In this document: in pieces, positions 7,349 to 9,752 of the stretch | Layout of the letters: each line of letters starts with the position of its first letter | How positions within the stretch are numbered: position 1 is the stretch's first letter | Origin: Flavobacteriaceae bacterium | GTDB lineage: Bacteria > Bacteroidota > Bacteroidia > Flavobacteriales > Flavobacteriaceae | Assembly: GCA_029247985.1 (NCBI GenBank) | Contig: JAQWKF010000083.1 | Span: 1 to 9,752, forward strand | DNA length: 9,752 bases | Reading direction: 5' to 3' | Notes under the pieces: model-generated | Told to the model about the DNA's origin: nothing | Seen by the model: only the letters and a program-made list of their open reading frames with translations | Databases searched by the model: none | Made by a program: the position numbers and the translations under genes

Positions 7349-7389
7349 AAAAGGTTTTTTTCTAAGTTAAATTAACTTAAAAAATGACC
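7349..7389 (-). terminator. AT-rich 37-bp imperfect palindrome with T-tract after the dehydrogenase gene
   Basis: Positions 7353-7389 are symmetric about 7371. The core is a perfect 8-bp-arm palindrome (TAAGTTAA/TTAACTTA, 7363-7379), extended by a T4/A4 pairing and closed by GGT/ACC. On the minus strand the outer GGU...ACC stem is followed by UUUU (7352-7349), as in an intrinsic terminator. The 7362/7380 pair is G-U in minus-strand RNA but a C-A mismatch in plus-strand RNA, which favours function on the minus transcript. It begins within the last codons of the dehydrogenase gene. The stem is mostly A-U, so termination may be partial. Confidence 0.45.
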
Positions 7390-8322
7390 CCTATCTATCA
7401 ACTGCTTTAGCTTAGATAGGATTACTTCACTCAATCGCAGATGGCTTTGTGTGGTCCAACCTGCAACATGCGGGGAGAAAATAACCTGATCACTTGCTGT
7501 CAAAAATGCCCAATCGTCAGATTGCGTCACATCTAAATCAAAAGCAGTAGTTTCTACATCAAGCACATCCAAGCAAGCTCCTTTTACTTTATTAGCTTTT
7601 AGTCCTTTAACTAGGTGTTCAACAACCACTTGATTGCCACGTGCGGTATTGACAAGCCAAAATGACTTTTTCATATTTACAATAAATGCGTGGTTTACGT
7701 ATTGCTGCGTGCTCTCATTCAGGGGGAGGTGAATGCTAATCACATCAGCTTGATCATGAATTGCGCTAAGCGGTACTTGGGTAGCATATTCATCTCCTAT
7801 ATTATCTAGAATGTCGTAACACAAAATTCGAACGTCAAAGCCAGCCAATTTACGCGCAAACTGCTTGCCGGTATGTCCATAGCCAATGATACCTATTGTT
7901 TTTCCGCCTAATTCTTCGCCACGATTTGCTTCTCTTTGCCACTCTCCTTTGCGTACTTCTTTGTCGCCTTGCGGCAATTTGTTCAACAGGCTTAACAGCA
8001 TGCCTAATGCATGTTCACCAACAGAGGGGCTGTTACCTTCTGGTGCAGCCACTACTGAAATGCCCATTGCTGCTGCTGCTTCGAGGTCAATATTTTCCAA
8101 ACCTGAACCTACACGTGCTATAAATTTTAAGTTTTTGGCTTTTTGTAAAAAGGGCTCGTCAATGGAGAATCTACTCCTAAGAACGATGCCGTGATATTGG
8201 GCGACGTCTTGAGCGATAGCTTCTTTTGAAGACAGCGTGTCTACAATATTTTCAAATCCCAAAACGGTCAATTGTTCTATGAGAATGGGATGGTTTTCGT
8301 CTAGGTGTAAAATACGCATCAT
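7372..8322 (-). CDS. D-isomer 2-hydroxyacid dehydrogenase (SerA / D-3-phosphoglycerate dehydrogenase type)
   Basis: An NAD-dependent dehydrogenase of 316 residues, possibly oxidising 3-phosphoglycerate in serine synthesis or reducing another 2-ketoacid. The substrate domain contains RVGSGLENID (70-79). The Rossmann fold has GYGHTG (G147, G149, G152) with an acidic D170 at the end of the second strand, favouring NAD over NADP. The catalytic triad is visible as R228 (NTARG), E257 (LDVLDVE) and H285 (SPHVAGWT). There is no C-terminal ACT or ASB domain, so this is the short, probably non-serine-inhibited form; serC is not nearby, so the phosphoglycerate assignment is tentative. The start is an ATGATG doublet one base after the mgtE stop; either ATG may serve, giving 316 or 315 residues. 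Translation is probably coupled to mgtE. Confidence 0.9.
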   Translation of the reverse strand: MMRILHLDENHPILIEQLTVLGFENIVDTLSSKEAIAQDVAQYHGIVLRSRFSIDEPFLQKAKNLKFIARVGSGLENIDLEAAAAMGISVVAAPEGNSPSVGEHALGMLLSLLNKLPQGDKEVRKGEWQREANRGEELGGKTIGIIGYGHTGKQFARKLAGFDVRILCYDILDNIGDEYATQVPLSAIHDQADVISIHLPLNESTQQYVNHAFIVNMKKSFWLVNTARGNQVVVEHLVKGLKANKVKGACLDVLDVETTAFDLDVTQSDDWAFLTASDQVIFSPHVAGWTTQSHLRLSEVILSKLKQLIDRGHFLS

Positions 8323-8323
8323 G

Positions 8324-9682
8324 CTAAAAGCCTAAAATAACCTTGGCAATATAGAAGAACAGAAAAATACCAAAAATATCGTTGCTTGTTGTGATAAAAG
8401 GTCCCGTGGCTATGGCCGGATCAATATTGTTACGGTCTAGGATGATCGGCACAAAGGTTCCAACTAGTGCGGAGACCACAATTACACACAACATGGACAA
8501 AGCAATGGTAAGGCTAACGGAAGTTTCAAGGCCTGTAAAATACCCAAATATGAGTAAGAGCGTACTCAGGGCAACTCCGTTTATAAGGCTAAGCCCCACT
8601 TCTTTTATCAATCGATTAAATAGACTTCCTTTAACAATATCATTTGCCAAACCCTGTACAATAATGGCCGAGGATTGTACGCCAACATTCCCTGCCATTG
8701 CCGCTATTAGAGGGGTAAAGAAGAAAAGGGTTTTGTAGGAAGGGTGCTGCATTACTTGCTCAAAGCCTTCTAAAATAAACACACTGCCCAAACCCCCAAT
8801 AAGCCCTAAAATCAACCATGGCAATCGTGCTCGTGTTAGTTCTACGATGCTGTCATCGGCTTCGACGTCAGAAGCAATACCTGCCGCCAACTGGTAGTCT
8901 TTGTCTGCTTCATCTTTGATGAAATCTACAATATCATCAATCGTAATTCTGCCTAGTAATTTTTTTTCATCGTCTACAACGGGAACCGCTTCCAAATCGT
9001 ATTTAGCCATAAGCTTGGCTACTTCTTCGCCTTGTTCGTTGATATTTACGTAATCAACTTTAGGAATAAAAACGCTTTTGACCTTGGCCTTTTCATTTGC
9101 GGTAAGTAAATCTTTTAGGGACAGCCGCCCTATTAGAACATTTTCATCGTCAACCACATAAATGGAATGTACTCTTTTGACTTCTGATGCTTGTGTTCGC
9201 ATCTCACGTACACATTTGGTAATCGACCAATTTTCATTGACTTTGACCAATTCTTTTGCCATCAATCCACCTGCTGAGTCTTCGTCATAGGTAAGCAGTT
9301 CTTGGATATCTTGAACCCGCTCTTCGTCTTCTATTTGTGCAATTACCTCAGCCTGACGTTTTTCGGGCAGCTCTGCAATTAAATCAACCGCATCATCGGT
9401 ATCGAGCTCCTCTACCTCTTCAGCAATTTCCTTAACCGAAAGCAATTCAAGTATGGACTCTCGAATATCTTCGTCTACTTCTGTTAATACGTCTGAAGTT
9501 TTTTCAGAATCGAGTAGTTTGATTAAATATATACCCTCATCAATTGAGAGTTCATCAACAATTTCGGCTAAATCGGCATAGTGGTATTCACCAGCGCGCT
9601 TTTTTAATGCACTGGCATTGCGCTGCTCAATGTCGCTTTTGAATTGCGATAGGATTTCGTCATTGAGTTGAAAAGGTGTCAT
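8324..9682 (-). CDS. mgtE: Magnesium transporter/channel MgtE
   Basis: A 452-residue homodimeric inner-membrane Mg2+ channel that closes when cytosolic Mg2+ is high. The N-terminal superhelical, very acidic domain covers about 5-135 (for example EEVEELDTDDAVDLIAEL). Two CBS domains follow (about 137-200 and 201-258; VHSIYVVDDE and LEAVPVVDDEKKLLGRITIDD). A plug-helix region leads to five predicted membrane segments (about 288-452). Pore residues are present: PLIAAMAGNVG (324-334) and D421 in NIDPAIATGPFITTSND, the conserved acidic residue at the Mg2+ site. Length is normal and the gene intact. The ATG at 9682 lies inside the 3' end of rsmA (23-bp overlap), and the stop is one base from the next gene, giving a tight operon. 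No Mg2+ riboswitch-like leader can be present here because the upstream DNA is coding. Confidence 0.96.
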   Translation of the reverse strand: MTPFQLNDEILSQFKSDIEQRNASALKKRAGEYHYADLAEIVDELSIDEGIYLIKLLDSEKTSDVLTEVDEDIRESILELLSVKEIAEEVEELDTDDAVDLIAELPEKRQAEVIAQIEDEERVQDIQELLTYDEDSAGGLMAKELVKVNENWSITKCVREMRTQASEVKRVHSIYVVDDENVLIGRLSLKDLLTANEKAKVKSVFIPKVDYVNINEQGEEVAKLMAKYDLEAVPVVDDEKKLLGRITIDDIVDFIKDEADKDYQLAAGIASDVEADDSIVELTRARLPWLILGLIGGLGSVFILEGFEQVMQHPSYKTLFFFTPLIAAMAGNVGVQSSAIIVQGLANDIVKGSLFNRLIKEVGLSLINGVALSTLLLIFGYFTGLETSVSLTIALSMLCVIVVSALVGTFVPIILDRNNIDPAIATGPFITTSNDIFGIFLFFYIAKVILGF

Positions 9683-9752
9683 CAGCTATTTTTTGTGTCA
9701 ACAATATAAATTCCGATACACCCAAGCGCTCTGGGCGTTCATCAAAGATACT
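9660..9752 (-). CDS. rsmA: 16S rRNA dimethyladenosine transferase RsmA/KsgA (C-terminal 30 residues only)
   Basis: An open minus frame enters from the right edge and ends at a TGA at 9660-9662. The 30 residues include IFDERPERLGVSEFILLTQKI, the usual C-terminal signature of Bacteroidota KsgA (IFDxRPExLSVxxFxxLT), and the rsmA-mgtE order is familiar in this phylum. The complete enzyme dimethylates two adjacent adenines near the 3' end of 16S rRNA. Its end overlaps the mgtE start by 23 bp in another frame. The catalytic SAM-binding domain lies outside the window, so the call rests on this tail plus context. Confidence 0.75.
   Translation of the reverse strand, partial: SIFDERPERLGVSEFILLTQKIADDTFSTQ

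Noticed and set aside
7886..8194. Plus-strand open frames of about 75-102 codons opposite the dehydrogenase gene
   Set aside because: They are antisense shadows of conserved coding sequence, with no start signals or recognisable domains.
8382..8738. 118-codon plus-strand open frame opposite mgtE
   Set aside because: It lies opposite the conserved MgtE membrane domain; its apparent sequence is a by-product of that coding constraint.
9294..9330. MgtE pore motif reading AGNVGVQ rather than the GNxGNQ of Thermus MgtE
   Set aside because: As far as I recall this is a common form in Bacteroidota MgtE, and the key aspartate and overall architecture are intact. The motif itself lies at about 8678-8700, not in the CBS part.
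1..9752. CRISPR arrays, insertion sequences, tRNA genes, phage or defence modules
   Set aside because: I found no repeat-spacer pattern, transposase, terminal repeats, cloverleaf or defence-type domain. The window is almost entirely intact housekeeping-type coding sequence.

Overview
The window looks like core chromosome of a Bacteroidota member, most likely a marine-type flavobacterium. The reasons are moderate GC, the near absence of Shine-Dalgarno sequences, exact copies of the Bacteroidota -7 promoter box (TAnnTTTG) close to start codons, and protein types typical of the phylum: an rsmA-mgtE-2-hydroxyacid dehydrogenase string, a short monofunctional aspartokinase, and a PlsC-GNAT fusion of the aminolipid synthase type. 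There are no mobile elements, CRISPR arrays, tRNA or rRNA genes. I see no sign of recent transfer and no clear undescribed system.

Layout. Positions 1-3210 on the minus strand carry most of mfd, the transcription-repair coupling factor; its last few tens of codons lie beyond the left edge. A 132-bp divergent intergenic region (3211-3342) has promoter-like boxes on both strands. On the plus strand, 3343-6908 holds three co-directional genes: an SSAT-like GNAT acetyltransferase, an aspartokinase (lysC) whose start lies inside the acetyltransferase gene, and, after 25 bp, a 602-residue fusion of a PlsC-type O-acyltransferase with an OlsB/GlsB-type N-acyltransferase, predicted to make an N-acyl amino acid membrane lipid. 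This gene collides tail to tail, with a 13-bp overlap, with a minus-strand thioredoxin-type arsenate reductase (6896-7318). Upstream of that on the minus strand are a D-2-hydroxyacid/phosphoglycerate dehydrogenase (7372-8322), the magnesium channel MgtE (8324-9682) and the 3' end of rsmA/ksgA (9660-9752). The last three overlap or nearly touch and probably form one operon read right to left.

How the genes fit together. Most are housekeeping: DNA repair (mfd), 16S rRNA dimethylation (rsmA), Mg2+ homeostasis (mgtE), amino-acid biosynthesis (lysC, possibly the dehydrogenase) and oxyanion or redox defence (arsC). The more interesting part is the plus-strand trio, where an aspartate-family entry enzyme and a polyamine/thialysine-type acetyltransferase sit next to a predicted aminolipid synthase. 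Regulation is suggested by compact signals: very short predicted leaders, a hairpin abutting the lipid-synthase start, and two minus-strand terminator-like hairpins, one inside the 3' coding end of the opposing gene. No stretch above 300 bases lacks a gene.
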